DNA of 64,000 nt from Zestomonas carbonaria (GCF_904061905.1 NZ_CAJFCI010000016.1:101057-165056); one strand, 5' to 3'. Shown: positions 27,601 through 37,546, counted from the stretch's first letter. The notes: a model not told the origin generated them from the letters alone. Numbers and translations: made by a program.

Positions 27601-28562
27601 CCGAGGGAGCAGGCGATCTCCTGCACGGAGAGCCGTCCGGACTTGAGGTGCTCGACCGCCAGCGAGTGCCGTACCTCCTTGAGGATCTGCTTGAAGGTGG
27701 TGCCCTCGTCCAGCAGGTGGCGGTGGAGGGTTCGCGGGGTCATGTGGAACAGCCGGGCGGTGACCACCAGGCTCGGGAAGCCGTTCTGCTTTTCCAGCAT
27801 CAGCCGGCGCACGCGGGCGCTGAGGGAAGTCTTCTCGCCGAGCTTCATCAGCTCGCGCTGGCAGATCGATTCCGCCTCGCGGAAGGCGGCCGGGTCGGCC
27901 ATGCGCAGGGGCAGGTCCAGCAATGCGGAGTCGATGGTGAAGCCCGCCCAGGGCTGGTCGTAGGCAACCGGGCAGCCGAACATCTCGTTGGCCAGGTCCG
28001 CGTAGCAAGGCGCCGGGAATGGGAAGCCGACCTGGCTCAGGCAAACGTTGGCGGGGGTGATGGCGTCGAAGACGTTCTTGATCGCCAGCATCACGGCCTC
28101 CAGCACGGTCCGTTCGATGGAGCCGAGGGGAAAGCTGGCGACGAACTGGATGTGTTCCCGTTGCGCTGCCTCGTCATGCTCATGGCGGAGGGTCACCAGC
28201 GTGGTGCGCACAGCCAGGTAGCGCTCCACGAGCTGGATCGCCTGGCGCAGCGACTCGCTCTGCAACGCCGCGAAGCCAAGGATGCCGTGGGTGTTGATCA
28301 CCAGTCGCTCGCCCACCAGCAGGCCGAGCGCCGGCTCCTCCGTCAGCGCCAGGGCGTGTTCGATGAGCTGGCTGAACAGCGCGAAGCCGGGCTGGTAGTC
28401 CGGGTCGTCCAGTTGCCGTGGTTCGACCTCGCAGCGGGCGAGCCAGGCGGCCGGGTCCGTGCCCATGGCGCGCAACTGTTCGGCGATCTGGCGCAGGTAC
28501 TGCACGGGGAGCAGGAAGTCGGACATGGCGACGGGAGACTCGCGCTGGCTGGCGGAATCCCA

Positions 28563-28593
28563 GAATGTCAATTAATGACCCCCTGAATGTCAA
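28563..28593. promoter_or_regulatory. candidate AraC-type operator, direct repeats of GAATGTCAA
   Basis: GAATGTCAA occurs at 28563-28571 and again at 28585-28593, 22 bp apart on the same strand, the two-turn spacing usual for AraC-family activators. Between them GTCA-N5-TGAC forms a small dyad. The site lies between the regulator start (28526) and the reductase start (28678). Confidence 0.55.
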
Positions 28594-28677
28594 CCCGGGC
28601 CCTCTCCGCCCCACGCCCTTCCTCCCTACGATTCAAGCGTCCCGAACCTCTGCCCAACAACTAGAACCGGAGGACGC

Positions 28678-29712
28678 ATGTTTTCTTTTCTTGCCAGGCG
28701 ACGCCCGAGCACCGCGCTGATCAACGGCACCGGCATCGGCGTGAACCCGAAGGAAACGCTGCTGCAGGCCGCCCTGCGCCAGGGCATCGACTTCCCCCAC
28801 AGTTGCCGGGTCGGCGGCTGCGCCACCTGCAAGTGCCGGCTGGTCTCTGGCCAGGTCCGGGAGTTGACCGAGACCGGCTACATCCTCTCCGACGAGGAGC
28901 TCGACCAGGGCTACATCCTCGCCTGCCAGAGCATGCCGCGCGGCGACGTGCGCATCGAGGTCGACATGACGCGCCAGCAGGCCAGGCGCCAGGTGCGCGG
29001 CAAGGTGGTCGCCCAGGACAGGCTGACCCACGACATCACCCGGCTGGTCATCCAGCTCGAGGAAAGCCTGCCGTACAAGGCCGGCCAGTACGCCGACCTG
29101 ACCCTCGACAGCCTGCCACACCAGCCCCGCAGCTTCTCCTTCGCCACCCCGCCACAGCCGGACGCCAAGGTCAGCTTCTTCGTGCGCAAGGTGCCCGGCG
29201 GGCGGTTCACCGGCCTGGTTAACGACAAGGACCTGCTCGGCCAGGGCGTGACCGTCGAAGGCCCGCTGGGCGCGTTCCACCTGCGCCCGGCGCAGGCACC
29301 GCTGTTGCTGATCGCCGGCGGTAGCGGCCTGGCCCCGCTGCTGGCGATCCTGCGGGATGCCCTGGCCAACGGCGTCCAGCGCCCCGCCACGTTGCTGTTC
29401 GGCGCCCGCCAGGAGCGCGATCTCTACGCGCTGGAGGAAATCGACGCGATCGCTGCGCAGTGGCGCGCGCCCTTCCGCTTCGTCCCGGTGCTTTCCGAGG
29501 CCGCCGCCGACGCGCCCTGGCAGGGCGCGCGCGGGCTGGTCACCGCGCAGATCCCGGCGCTGCTGGAAGCCGGCGCGCACGCCTACCTGTGCGGCCCGCC
29601 GGCGATGATCGACAGCGCCGTGGCGCTGCTGCGCGAGCACGGCGTGGCGCGCGGACACATCCACGCCGACCGCTTCACCACCCAGCAGGACGGCCTGACC
29701 GCCACCGCCTGA
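28678..29712 (+). CDS. ferredoxin-NAD(P)H reductase, XylA-type electron transfer component
   Basis: A 344-aa fusion. The N-terminal plant-type 2Fe-2S ferredoxin (SCRVGGCATCKCRLVSGQV, with a fourth cysteine in LACQS) is followed by an FAD domain (QPRSFSFATPP) and an NAD(P) domain (LLLIAGGSGLAPLLAILRDA, YLCGPPAMIDSAV). It would shuttle electrons from NADH to the membrane hydroxylase encoded 20 bp downstream. The domain order equals XylA of toluene/xylene monooxygenase and the p-cymene and alkane systems that use a fused reductase instead of rubredoxin. Confidence 0.9.
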   Translation: MFSFLARRRPSTALINGTGIGVNPKETLLQAALRQGIDFPHSCRVGGCATCKCRLVSGQVRELTETGYILSDEELDQGYILACQSMPRGDVRIEVDMTRQQARRQVRGKVVAQDRLTHDITRLVIQLEESLPYKAGQYADLTLDSLPHQPRSFSFATPPQPDAKVSFFVRKVPGGRFTGLVNDKDLLGQGVTVEGPLGAFHLRPAQAPLLLIAGGSGLAPLLAILRDALANGVQRPATLLFGARQERDLYALEEIDAIAAQWRAPFRFVPVLSEAAADAPWQGARGLVTAQIPALLEAGAHAYLCGPPAMIDSAVALLREHGVARGHIHADRFTTQQDGLTATA

Positions 29713-29732
29713 CGACAACAAGAGAGACGACC

Positions 29733-30926
29733 ATGAACGCTCTGCACTACCTCAAGTACTTCCTCTTCCATGCCATCGGCCTGCTCGCCGCCGCGAGCAT
29801 CCTCGCCGGCGGCGCCTGGATCACCTACGGCCTGTTCGCCGTGCAGGCCATCTACCTGATCGGCGACGCCCTCTGCGGCGACGACACCAGCACCCCGCGC
29901 TTCAAGCACCCCGGCATCCTCACCTTCCAGCTCTGGCTGGCTCTGCCGTTGCTCGCCTTCATCGTCTTCTCGGCGGTCTGGAGCGTCAGCGACGGTGACG
30001 TCCTCGGCTTCGGCGCCGCGCTGGGCCGGCTCACCGGCCATGACCTGATCGCCGCCCGCGACGCCACCCACCTCGGCCATCACATCTCCGCCTGGATCAC
30101 CACCGGGCTGATGATCGGCATGATCGGCACCATCACCGCCCACGAACTGACCCACCGCACCTGGGACCCGGTCTCCATGCTGATCGGCCGCTGGCTGCTG
30201 GCGTTCAGCTTCGACACCATCTTCTCCATCGAGCACGTCTACGGCCACCACCGCTACGTCTCCACCACCGAGGATCCGGCCACCGCGCCGCGCGGACGCA
30301 ACGTCTACTTCCACGTCCTCGCCTCGACCCTCAAGGGCAACCTCAGCGCCTGGAAGATCGAGAAGCGGCGCCTGGCGCGCAAGGGCCAGAGCCTATTCGG
30401 CTGGCACAATGCGGTGATCCGCGGCCACCTGATGAGCGTGCTGCTGGTCGCCGCCGCGTTCGCCATCGGCGGCTGGCAGGCCGCGCTGTTCTTCATCGCC
30501 TGCGCGCTGTGGGGCAAGGCCCTGCTGGAGATCGTCAACTACATGGAGCACTACGGCATGGTCCGCAACCCGGCCACCCCGGTGCAGCCGCGCCACTCGT
30601 GGAATACCAACAAGCGCATCAGTTCCTGGACCATGTTCAACCTGACCCGCCACTCGCACCACCACGCCCAGGGCGAGGTGCCCTACCAGGACCTGAAGCC
30701 CTTCCCGGACGCGCCGATGATGATCGGCGGCTACCTGACCACCATCATCGTCGCCATGATCCCGCCGCTGTGGCACAAGCTGATGACACCCAAGGTGCTC
30801 GCCTGGGACCGCGACTACGCCAGCGCCGAGGAACGCCAGTTGGCCGCCGAGGCCAATGCGCGCAGCGGGATAGGGGCGCTGATGGCGGCCTCCCGGGAGA
30901 TCGGGCGGGATCGGCGGGTGGCTTGA
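29733..30926 (+). CDS. AlkB/XylM-family membrane-bound non-heme diiron hydroxylase
   Basis: A protein of 397 aa with several transmembrane helices and the eight-histidine motifs of the family: AHELTHRTWD, EHVYGHHRYVSTTEDPATAP and FNLTRHSHHHAQGEVPYQ, plus NYMEHYGMVRN and the C-terminal PPLWHKLMTPKVLAWDRDYA. It inserts oxygen into a terminal or benzylic C-H bond, giving an alcohol. The paired XylA-type reductase rather than rubredoxin, and the size, leave alkane, terpene or alkylaromatic substrates open. The operon is divergent from the AraC regulator. Confidence 0.9.
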   Translation: MNALHYLKYFLFHAIGLLAAASILAGGAWITYGLFAVQAIYLIGDALCGDDTSTPRFKHPGILTFQLWLALPLLAFIVFSAVWSVSDGDVLGFGAALGRLTGHDLIAARDATHLGHHISAWITTGLMIGMIGTITAHELTHRTWDPVSMLIGRWLLAFSFDTIFSIEHVYGHHRYVSTTEDPATAPRGRNVYFHVLASTLKGNLSAWKIEKRRLARKGQSLFGWHNAVIRGHLMSVLLVAAAFAIGGWQAALFFIACALWGKALLEIVNYMEHYGMVRNPATPVQPRHSWNTNKRISSWTMFNLTRHSHHHAQGEVPYQDLKPFPDAPMMIGGYLTTIIVAMIPPLWHKLMTPKVLAWDRDYASAEERQLAAEANARSGIGALMAASREIGRDRRVA

Positions 30927-30997
30927 GTGGGGAGCCCGCAACACCTCCGCGAATCGCGGGCATGGCCCGCGACGGGTTGACCGCGACTCCGACCGGT

Positions 30998-31040
30998 CCC
31001 CTCTCCCCCCGGGAGAGGGCTAGGGTGAGGGGCGGAGGCT
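30998..31040. repeat. GAGAGGG hairpin repeat
   Basis: CCCTCTCCCCCCGGGAGAGG followed by GCTAGGGTGAGGGGCGG. Nearly the same text occurs at 24891-24925. It forms a strong stem with a short loop and lies after the hydroxylase gene, where it could act as a transcription stop. Confidence 0.5.
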
Positions 31041-31084
31041 AGCGATTTCGAAAAGCCACCTGCCATCAGGCTCCGGGCCGAATC

Positions 31085-31318
31085 CTAATCGTCCCCGTCC
31101 GCCCCGCCACTTCCGGCGCCAGTCAACGACTGCTCGTAGTGCTCCTTGAAAGCCTCCGCGGCCACGATCGCGGCGCTCTGAACTTCCCAGTAGTCGACCC
31201 TCACATCCTCGTCGCTCAGGTCTGGCCCGGAATGGAGGAAATCCCCGACTGCGTCGAACGCCTTGGCAGCCTCGCGTGCGAGCCGGTCGGCCTTCTGCCA
31301 GTAGTCTTCACCCACCAT
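31085..31318 (-). CDS. small hypothetical acidic protein
   Basis: Seventy-seven residues, no membrane segment, a helical and strongly acidic sequence (YWQKADRLAREAAKAFDAVG, ending GSGGADGDD). I do not recognise a family. It is convergent with the hydroxylase operon and follows aquaporin Z on the same strand with a gap of 124 bp. Confidence 0.5.
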   Translation of the reverse strand: MVGEDYWQKADRLAREAAKAFDAVGDFLHSGPDLSDEDVRVDYWEVQSAAIVAAEAFKEHYEQSLTGAGSGGADGDD

Positions 31319-31442
31319 GTCCTGATCCTCCGCTGAATGGGATCAGGAGAGTTAGGCACAGGGTCATGCAGAGCGCCACTCCGCCCGGCCGACATCCTTG
31401 CGCGATGCGATGACCGGGAGGGTGGCTCGTCCTGCCGGACCG

Positions 31443-32123
31443 TCAGTCCTTGCTGGGAGCGATAACGCGATAGACCACCGCCCCCAGCAGCCCGCCTACC
31501 AGCGGGGCGACCCAGAACAGCCAGAGCTGGGCAATGGCCCAGTCGCCGATGTAGAGGGCGACCCCCGTGCTGCGCGCCGGGTTCACCGAGGTGTTGGTGA
31601 CCGGAATGCTGATCAGGTGGATCAGGGTCAGGGCCAGGCCGATGGCGATCGGGGCGAAGCCCTGCGGCGCGCGCTCCGAGGTGGCGCCAAGGATGATCAG
31701 GATGAACATCATGGTCAGGACCACTTCGCAGATCAGCGCCCCCACCAGCGAATACTCGGTGGGGGAATGCTCGCCATAGCCGTTGGCGGCGAAACCGGAA
31801 GCCATGATGTCGAAGCCCGGCTGCGAGGTGGCGATCAGGTACAGCACGCCCCCGGCCAGGATCCCCCCGGCGACCTGCGCCACCATGTAGGGCAGCACCT
31901 GGCCCACGGGGAAGCGCCCGCCCGCCCACAGCCCCAGCGTTACCGCCGGGTTCAGGTGGCAGCCGGATATATGGCCAATGGCATAGGCCATGGTCAGCAC
32001 GCTCAGACCGAACGCCAGGGCGACCCCCAGGTAACCGATCTCCGATCCCGCCAGCACGGCACTGCCGCACCCACCCAGCACCAGCCAGAACGTGCCGACC
32101 AGTTCGGCTCCATAACGCTTCAT
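31443..32123 (-). CDS. aqpZ: aquaporin Z
   Basis: A 226-aa six-helix water channel with both half-helix signatures, [16 protein letters not shown] and [16 protein letters not shown]. The region around the second NPA (NPARS) and the histidine/arginine filter residues are those of AqpZ rather than glycerol facilitators. Inner membrane. The upstream 264 bp (32124-32387) is AT-richer and probably holds the promoter. Confidence 0.93.
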   Translation of the reverse strand: MKRYGAELVGTFWLVLGGCGSAVLAGSEIGYLGVALAFGLSVLTMAYAIGHISGCHLNPAVTLGLWAGGRFPVGQVLPYMVAQVAGGILAGGVLYLIATSQPGFDIMASGFAANGYGEHSPTEYSLVGALICEVVLTMMFILIILGATSERAPQGFAPIAIGLALTLIHLISIPVTNTSVNPARSTGVALYIGDWAIAQLWLFWVAPLVGGLLGAVVYRVIAPSKD

Positions 32124-32387
32124 AGGAATTCTCCTGAAATTAGTTGCCCGGACTCTCTTGAAAACAGAGAAGATTCACCCGCAAAAAACGACGACATCGA
32201 CACTCGAAGACTAGCCAATAAAAAGAAAACCTCCCTGTAGAGAACAAAGACGGAAACCGCGTGAAAACGCAGGGGCCCAACTCCTGCGAGTCCACCAACA
32301 GCCCTTCACTTGAAAATGATTACGGAACGGAACAGCCCAACAGTTTTCCGCCGCCCGATGAAAGTCCGGCGATCTCGATAGTTGCGC

Positions 32388-32795
32388 TCAGCCCCCCAGC
32401 TCTCGCCAGCAAAGCAGTTGCGGACAAGACTCCATCCGATCGATGAGCACTCGCAGCATTTCCACGCCGAATAGTGCCGGCATGCAGCCCAGGAGCCCGG
32501 GAAAGTCTTCCAGCTCGGAAGCGGCCAACGAGTTCCCGCAAAAAATCACATTGGATATTTCCCCACGACACCAGGACCGGTTGAGCAGATGCATGTCCGA
32601 CGCACTGCAAACATCGACGTCGGCTATCAACAGTTCCACCCCTCCGGCCACGCAACCGGCCAGATCGACTGCTTCGCCTATGGAGGAAGACGGGGCTATA
32701 CGGAAGTAGCCAAGTTTATTGAGTGAACTTTCGATGAGCCTGCTGCGCAAATGGAAACCACTCACCACCAGGACTCTCATCTCCATGTTTGCCAT
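32388..32795 (-). CDS. stand-alone degenerate receiver-domain protein
   Basis: A 135-aa protein that looks like one response-regulator receiver domain: MRVLVVSGFHLRSRLIESSL, then SIGEAVDLAGCVAGGVELLI-ADVD and a later strand VIFCGNS. The acidic pair expected after the first strand is replaced by SG, so metal binding and normal phosphorylation are doubtful, although aspartates are present in ADVD. No output domain follows. The locus also lacks a kinase. Could be a connector protein or a decaying regulator. Confidence 0.55.
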   Translation of the reverse strand: MANMEMRVLVVSGFHLRSRLIESSLNKLGYFRIAPSSSIGEAVDLAGCVAGGVELLIADVDVCSASDMHLLNRSWCRGEISNVIFCGNSLAASELEDFPGLLGCMPALFGVEMLRVLIDRMESCPQLLCWRELGG

Positions 32796-32841
32796 AGGCT
32801 CGGTATTTCCCTATCAGCGTTATGAGGCGAGCACTGGCGCC

Positions 32842-33111
32842 TCAGAAAACCCAACGCGGAATAGAAGGCCTCACACCGTATCCGTCGCTTACCGGCATGG
32901 ATAACGGCAGATCCTGCTCGTGTTCCACCACAATGACCTGACGTGTCACGCAGACCTGCTTCGGCACTTTCTCGTCCACTCGACCAACCGGAAACATCAG
33001 CAAGGCACCGGTCAGCCCTACACCGATCACCCCCAGCAAAGCTTCGCAAGCGCCCCAACCATTCAGGCCGCGCGAGCCCCGCACAACGCCACTCTTGCCC
33101 TGCTCACTCAT
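32842..33111 (-). CDS. small membrane protein of unknown function
   Basis: An 89-aa product from the ATG at 33111. It has an N-terminal soluble piece (MSEQGKSGVVRGSRG), one hydrophobic segment (ACEALLGVIGVGLTGALLMF) and a polar tail containing CVTRQVIVVEHEQDLPLSMP. No family recognised. Same strand as the receiver-like gene, 46 bp upstream of it, so possibly co-transcribed. Confidence 0.5.
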   Translation of the reverse strand: MSEQGKSGVVRGSRGLNGWGACEALLGVIGVGLTGALLMFPVGRVDEKVPKQVCVTRQVIVVEHEQDLPLSMPVSDGYGVRPSIPRWVF

Positions 33112-33459
33112 CGACCCGCTCCTGGACTGCGGTGCCCAGGTCCTCGCGGAATAGCGAGGCTTGTGGACGCGCCGACAAATTAACAAGCAGGGGGCACAAA
33201 ATGCGAGACGTGTCACATTTGTTCAGAATTAATCAGATTCGCAGCGGCGAGAAATCGTACGCAACCAACCCGGCCTGTCGTTCCGTCATGGTTTGCGTCG
33301 CTTCCGCAGGGTGGGCTTCAGCCCACCGGGAACGGGCAAGGCGCACCATGTCGATTCCCCCACGAACGATGGGCGCGACACGCATAAAAAAGCCCGCAAG
33401 GAGTGAGCGAGCCAAGGTGGCGAAACCGTGCCCGGCCGGGGAGGCGGCCGGGCGGGAGT
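33112..33459. other. intergenic region with one hairpin
   Basis: This 348-bp gap has no convincing gene. It contains the palindrome GGTGGGCTTCAGCCCACC near 33310-33327, the same element as in the duplication at 24606-24903, and GCATAAAAAAGCCCGCAAGG near the porin 3' end, which may be part of a transcription stop. Confidence 0.5.
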
Positions 33460-34746
33460 TCAGAACTTGAAGGTGTAGGTGGTGATCAGGCGGTTCTCGT
33501 CGTAGTCCGGCCCCGAGGCGGCGCCGTTGCCGTAGCGGGTCTTCACGTCGATGTTGCGCCATTCGAAGCCGACGCCCTTGAGCGGGCCGCTCTGCACCAC
33601 GTAGCTCAGGTAGATGTTGCGCTCGCTCTCGACGTTCTTGTCCAGGGCGTTGTCGCCACGGTCGATGCCGCTGCCGCGCAGGTAGCGGGTCATCAGCTTC
33701 AGGCCGGGCACGCCGTAGGCGGCGAAGTCGAGGTCGTAGCGCAGTTGCCAGGAGCTTTCGTTGGGCTTGACGAAGGCCACGGTGGACCAGTTCACCAGGT
33801 AGGGCTGCGGCGCATAGCCGTTGAGCGTCGGGAAGGTGCTGTCGCCGAGCATGCGCTGGTAGCCGACGCCGATGGCGTGGGCTCCCTTGCGCAGGGTGGT
33901 CATGGCACCGTAGGAGCGGTTGTCGATATCGCCGTAGAGCGCGTCGCCGTCTTCGCTGTTGTCGAAGTAGCGCAGGTCGGTCTTCAAGGCGAAACCGTCG
34001 CCCAGGTCGGCGGTGTGGGCGAAGCCCAGGTAGTGCTGCTGGTAGATGTCCTCCAACTGTCCGTAGAAGTAGGTGGCGGACAGGCTCGGGGTGAAGGCGT
34101 AGCTGGCGCCGCCGAAGTTCAGTCCGTCGCTGGTGCGGCGCGGGCCGTTGGGGCCGGTGAACAGGTACATCTTCTCGCGGTTGGAGGATTCGCGGCTGCT
34201 GATCTCGTTGAAGCGCCCACCGGTGAGGGTCAGCCCGTCCACTTCGCGCGACTCCACCATGAAACCGTGGTAGGTGGTGATCAACTGCCGGGAATCGTCG
34301 ATGAAGGCCACCGGCAGCATGGGCCGGTGTTCGCCGATCTTCAACTCGGTCTTCGAGTAGCGCATCTTGCCGGTCAGCGCGGCGCGGCCGTAGTCGCGCG
34401 CCTGCTCGCCCTTGCTGTCGTCGTAGGGAATGATGCTGTCCGGGCCGCGACCGCCGCCGCCATCGAGGCGCAAGGCATATTGCGCGGACAGGTCCAGGCC
34501 GAATTGCACGGGGCCTTCGGTATAACCGGAAATCGCCCGGAAATCGAAACCCTGGGTCCAGCTACCGATTCGCGACTGCGGCGCGCCGTCCTGTTTGAAG
34601 TCTCGATCGATATAGAAGTTGCGCAGCCCCAGACTCACCTGGCGATCATCCAGGAAGTCCGCCTGGGCGGCCACTGGCACCAATATCCCCATCAAACCTG
34701 CGGCAAGCGTGCCGCGTTCCAGCCAGTCTTTGCGAAACATGTGCAT
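33460..34746 (-). CDS. OprD-family outer membrane porin
   Basis: A protein of 428 aa with a signal peptide (LAAGLMGILVPVAAQA, cleavage before DFLDD), the OprD family opening DRQVSLGLRNFYIDRDF and TQGFDFRAISGYTEGPVQFG, and alternating beta-strands ending in an aromatic residue (ITTYTFKF), the signature of outer membrane beta-barrels. Members of this family import carboxylates or basic amino acids. It lies immediately downstream of the iac operon on the same strand (271-bp gap), so a role in indole-3-acetate or aromatic acid entry is plausible. Confidence 0.9.
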   Translation of the reverse strand: MHMFRKDWLERGTLAAGLMGILVPVAAQADFLDDRQVSLGLRNFYIDRDFKQDGAPQSRIGSWTQGFDFRAISGYTEGPVQFGLDLSAQYALRLDGGGGRGPDSIIPYDDSKGEQARDYGRAALTGKMRYSKTELKIGEHRPMLPVAFIDDSRQLITTYHGFMVESREVDGLTLTGGRFNEISSRESSNREKMYLFTGPNGPRRTSDGLNFGGASYAFTPSLSATYFYGQLEDIYQQHYLGFAHTADLGDGFALKTDLRYFDNSEDGDALYGDIDNRSYGAMTTLRKGAHAIGVGYQRMLGDSTFPTLNGYAPQPYLVNWSTVAFVKPNESSWQLRYDLDFAAYGVPGLKLMTRYLRGSGIDRGDNALDKNVESERNIYLSYVVQSGPLKGVGFEWRNIDVKTRYGNGAASGPDYDENRLITTYTFKF

Positions 34747-34927
34747 GTTCCTTTCTTATATGCGCAAGGCGCAATCAGTGGGAGCAGATCAATAAGCAAA
34801 AGAACAACTTAGGCAGTTAATCCGCAGTCTTGTTTTTATAACCACTTACTGCTTTCGAGCCGCGAAGCGACCCCGTTCCCATATATGTACGTGGGAAATT
34901 CTTGTTGTCTGGATACGTCCGTTTTCT

Positions 34928-34954
34928 GGTTCCCCGCGTTCGCGGGGATGACGG
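34928..34954. repeat. single REP element
   Basis: GGTTCCCCGCGTTCGCGGGG-ATGACGG, a member of the family described at 24503-24572 and followed by a T-run, in the gap between the porin and the flavin reductase gene. Confidence 0.65.
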
Positions 34955-35017
34955 TTTTTCGCTGATCGGTATTCCGGCGGATATTCGAAAGTTCGCGTCG
35001 GGTCGAACTTTCCCCCT

Positions 35018-35518
35018 TCAGCCGGCCGCCCTGGAGGCATCGCCCAGGCGGTGGTAGGCGCGATTGAAATACATCAGCCCTTCCTGGCCCTCGCCGTGGC
35101 GGATGCCCAGGACTTCGCAATAGAAGATGGTGTGGGTGCCCACTTCGTGGGCCTGGGCGATGCGGCAGTCGAAGCTCACCAGTGCCTCGTCCAGCAGCGG
35201 CGCGCCGCTTTCCAGGGTGTGCCAACTGGCCTTGGCGAAACGCTGCTCGGAGTCCAGCTCGCGGTTGGCGAAAACCGCCGAGATGTCCTTGAGCTCGGCG
35301 GTCAGCACGTTCACGCCGAGTACGCCGTTGCTCTTGAAATGCCCATTGGCGAAGGACGAGCGGTTCATGCACACCAGCAGCGTCGGCGGCTGGTCGGTGA
35401 CGCTGCACACCGCCGAGGCGGTGAAGCCGAAGCGCCCCGACTGGCCATCGGTGGTGATCACCGAGACCGCCCCGCCGAGGAGAGCCATTGCGTTGCGGAA
35501 TCCATTGGTATCGACCAT
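35018..35518 (-). CDS. iacG: flavin reductase IacG
   Basis: A 166-aa FMN-binding split-barrel flavin reductase of the HpaC type: FRNAMALLGGAVSVITTDGQ, FGFTASAVCSVTDQPPTLLV, NRSSFANGHFKSNGVLGVNV and YHRLGD. It would supply reduced flavin to the flavin-dependent oxygenase IacA. It is the last gene of the iac run, separated from iacF by 18 bp. Confidence 0.85.
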   Translation of the reverse strand: MVDTNGFRNAMALLGGAVSVITTDGQSGRFGFTASAVCSVTDQPPTLLVCMNRSSFANGHFKSNGVLGVNVLTAELKDISAVFANRELDSEQRFAKASWHTLESGAPLLDEALVSFDCRIAQAHEVGTHTIFYCEVLGIRHGEGQEGLMYFNRAYHRLGDASRAAG

Positions 35519-35536
35519 GGTCTTGCCCTCCTGCTG

Positions 35537-36496
35537 TCAGATGTCCAGCACCAGTTTTTTCGACTTGGCCCGCGAGCAACACACCAGGATCTGGTCGCCG
35601 GCCTCCTTCTCTTCATCGGTCAGGTAGACGTCGCGGTGGTCCGGCTCGCCTTCCAGCACGTCGCACAGGCAGGTGCCGCACACGCCCTGCTCGCAGGATT
35701 TCTCGACCTTGATGCCGACCTCGGCGAGCGCGTCGAGGATGCTTTGCCCCTCGGCGACCTGGACGGTCTTGCCGCTGCGCGAGGCGACCACTTCGAAGGC
35801 ATCGCCGCTGGCGTCCACCTCGACCTGGAAGTACTCGCGGTGGATGTGCTCCTCGGCGTAGCCGGCCTTGCGCGCCCCGTCGATCACCCAGTCCATGAAG
35901 CCGGCCGGGCCGCAGACGTAGACGTGCACGCCCGCTTGCGGCGCGCCCAGCACGGCGGGCAGATCGAGCTTCTGCGCCTCCTCTTCATCATCGAAGTGGG
36001 GATGTACGCAGGCGGCGAAATCGGCCCTGTCCAGCTCGTCGAGGAAGGCCGTGCGGCTGCGCGAACGGCCGCAGTAGTGCAGCTCGAACGGGCTGTCGGC
36101 GGCGGCCAGGGCATGGGCCATGGCGATCATCGGGGTGATGCCGATGCCGCCGCCGATGAGGATCGAGCGGCTGGCGCCGATGGCCAGGGGGAAGTGGTTG
36201 CGCGGCGCGCCGATGAGCACTTCGCGACCTTCCTGCAGCAGTTCGTGGACGGCCACGGAACCGCCACGGGAGGCCGGGTCCTTGAGGACGCCGAGGCGGT
36301 AGACCGCCACGTTCGCCGGGTCGCCGCACAGCGAGTACTGGCGCACCAGGCCGGGTTTGACATGGATGTCCACATGGGCGCCGGCCTCGAACGTCGGCAG
36401 CGGCTTGCCCGTTGGGTCGGCGAGGTCGAGGATCACCACGCCCTCGCCCTGCTCTTCCCGCTTGCGCACCACCAGATTCAACAATTGCTCACTCAT
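35537..36496 (-). CDS. iacF: Rieske oxygenase reductase IacF (phthalate dioxygenase reductase family)
   Basis: A 319-aa PDR/VanB-type reductase. An FMN/NAD part comes first (VRQYSLCGDP, ILIGGGIGITPMIAMAHALA, VYVCGPAGFMDWVI) and a C-terminal plant-type 2Fe-2S ferredoxin last (SCEQGVCGTCLCDVLEGEPD, with the fourth cysteine near the end). Electron donor to the IacCD dioxygenase. The ATG at 36496 opens the conserved MSEQLLNLVVRKR; in-frame sequence upstream is unrelated. Confidence 0.88.
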   Translation of the reverse strand: MSEQLLNLVVRKREEQGEGVVILDLADPTGKPLPTFEAGAHVDIHVKPGLVRQYSLCGDPANVAVYRLGVLKDPASRGGSVAVHELLQEGREVLIGAPRNHFPLAIGASRSILIGGGIGITPMIAMAHALAAADSPFELHYCGRSRSRTAFLDELDRADFAACVHPHFDDEEEAQKLDLPAVLGAPQAGVHVYVCGPAGFMDWVIDGARKAGYAEEHIHREYFQVEVDASGDAFEVVASRSGKTVQVAEGQSILDALAEVGIKVEKSCEQGVCGTCLCDVLEGEPDHRDVYLTDEEKEAGDQILVCCSRAKSKKLVLDI

Positions 36497-36652
36497 ACCG
36501 GCCTTCCCGCACCTTCGAGGTGCTGCTTGTTCTCGTTCGTTGTTACCGGCCGCGCGGCACGCACGCACGGCATTGATTGAAACCGCCGGCCCAGGGGCTT
36601 GGCGGGTCGAAGCAAGGGCTGGTTCGACGCGCAGCGGCCCCTGGACAGGCAA

Positions 36653-37393
36653 TCAGCGCATATACAGGCCGCCGTTCACGTCCCAGGTCGCCCCGGTGGT
36701 GAAGTAGGCTTCCGGACGCGCCAGTTGCACGACCAGATCGCCAAGGAAATCCGCATCGCCCAGGCGCCTGACCGGAATATTGGCGAGCAGCCCGTCCATG
36801 CGTTCCTTTGGTACCGCCGCACGTACCGCGGGCGACTCGATCGGCCCCGGCGCGATGGCGTTGACGGTCACGCCGCCCGCCGCCAGTTCCTTGGCGAAGA
36901 CCTTGGTCAGGGTGACGATGGCGCCCTTGGACGCGGCGTAGTGCGCGCCGGTGGCGGTGCCACCGTTCTGCCCGGCCAGCGAGGCCATGTTGACGATCCG
37001 TCCGTAGCCGGCCGCCGCCATGTGCGCGCCGAACACCTGGCAGCCGACGAAGATGCTGCGTGTGTTCAGGCTCAGGACGCGGTCGAACTCCTCCGGGCTG
37101 ATCTGCATGACCGGCGTGGTCAGGGTCATCGCCGCGTTGTTGACCACCACGTGCAGCGCACCGAAGCGCTCCAGCGTCGCCGCCAGCGCCGCCTCGAAGT
37201 CGGCCTTGCTGGCGACGTCGAGCTTGAGCGCCAGCACCCGCTCGCCGCTGGCATCCAGAGCTTCGGCGGCGACCTGGGCTCGCTCTAGGGAAAGGTCAGT
37301 GATGACCACCGCGTAGCCGGCGGCGAACAGCCGGCCGGCGATGGCGTAACCCAGCCCCTGGGCGGCGCCGGTGACCAGTGCGATCTGCGTCAT
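36653..37393 (-). CDS. iacE: short-chain dehydrogenase/reductase IacE
   Basis: A 246-aa SDR with TGAAQGLGYAIAGRLFAAGY, NNAAMTL, the catalytic serine in VNMASLAGQNGG and HYAASKGAI (Tyr-x3-Lys). In known iac pathways IacE acts with IacA in the early conversion of indole-3-acetate towards oxidised indole-acetate intermediates. The exact step here is by analogy only. In-operon position between iacD and iacF supports the assignment. Confidence 0.85.
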   Translation of the reverse strand: MTQIALVTGAAQGLGYAIAGRLFAAGYAVVITDLSLERAQVAAEALDASGERVLALKLDVASKADFEAALAATLERFGALHVVVNNAAMTLTTPVMQISPEEFDRVLSLNTRSIFVGCQVFGAHMAAAGYGRIVNMASLAGQNGGTATGAHYAASKGAIVTLTKVFAKELAAGGVTVNAIAPGPIESPAVRAAVPKERMDGLLANIPVRRLGDADFLGDLVVQLARPEAYFTTGATWDVNGGLYMR

Positions 37394-37546
37394 GTCAGCC
37401 TCCCAAGGACCTGTTCATGGGCTTGCGAGCTAGAGCGAGACAAGGAAGAAACGGCTGAGAGAGCGGAATTTACGTGCTGTAAATGAGCATCTCGAAGCCG
37501 TTGATGACGCCGTATCGCCGACGCGCAGCAGCTCATGGACAGGTCC

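Noticed and set aside
32261..32446. Plus-strand 61-codon frame beside aquaporin Z
   Set aside because: Overlaps the receiver-like gene, no ribosome site or family similarity.
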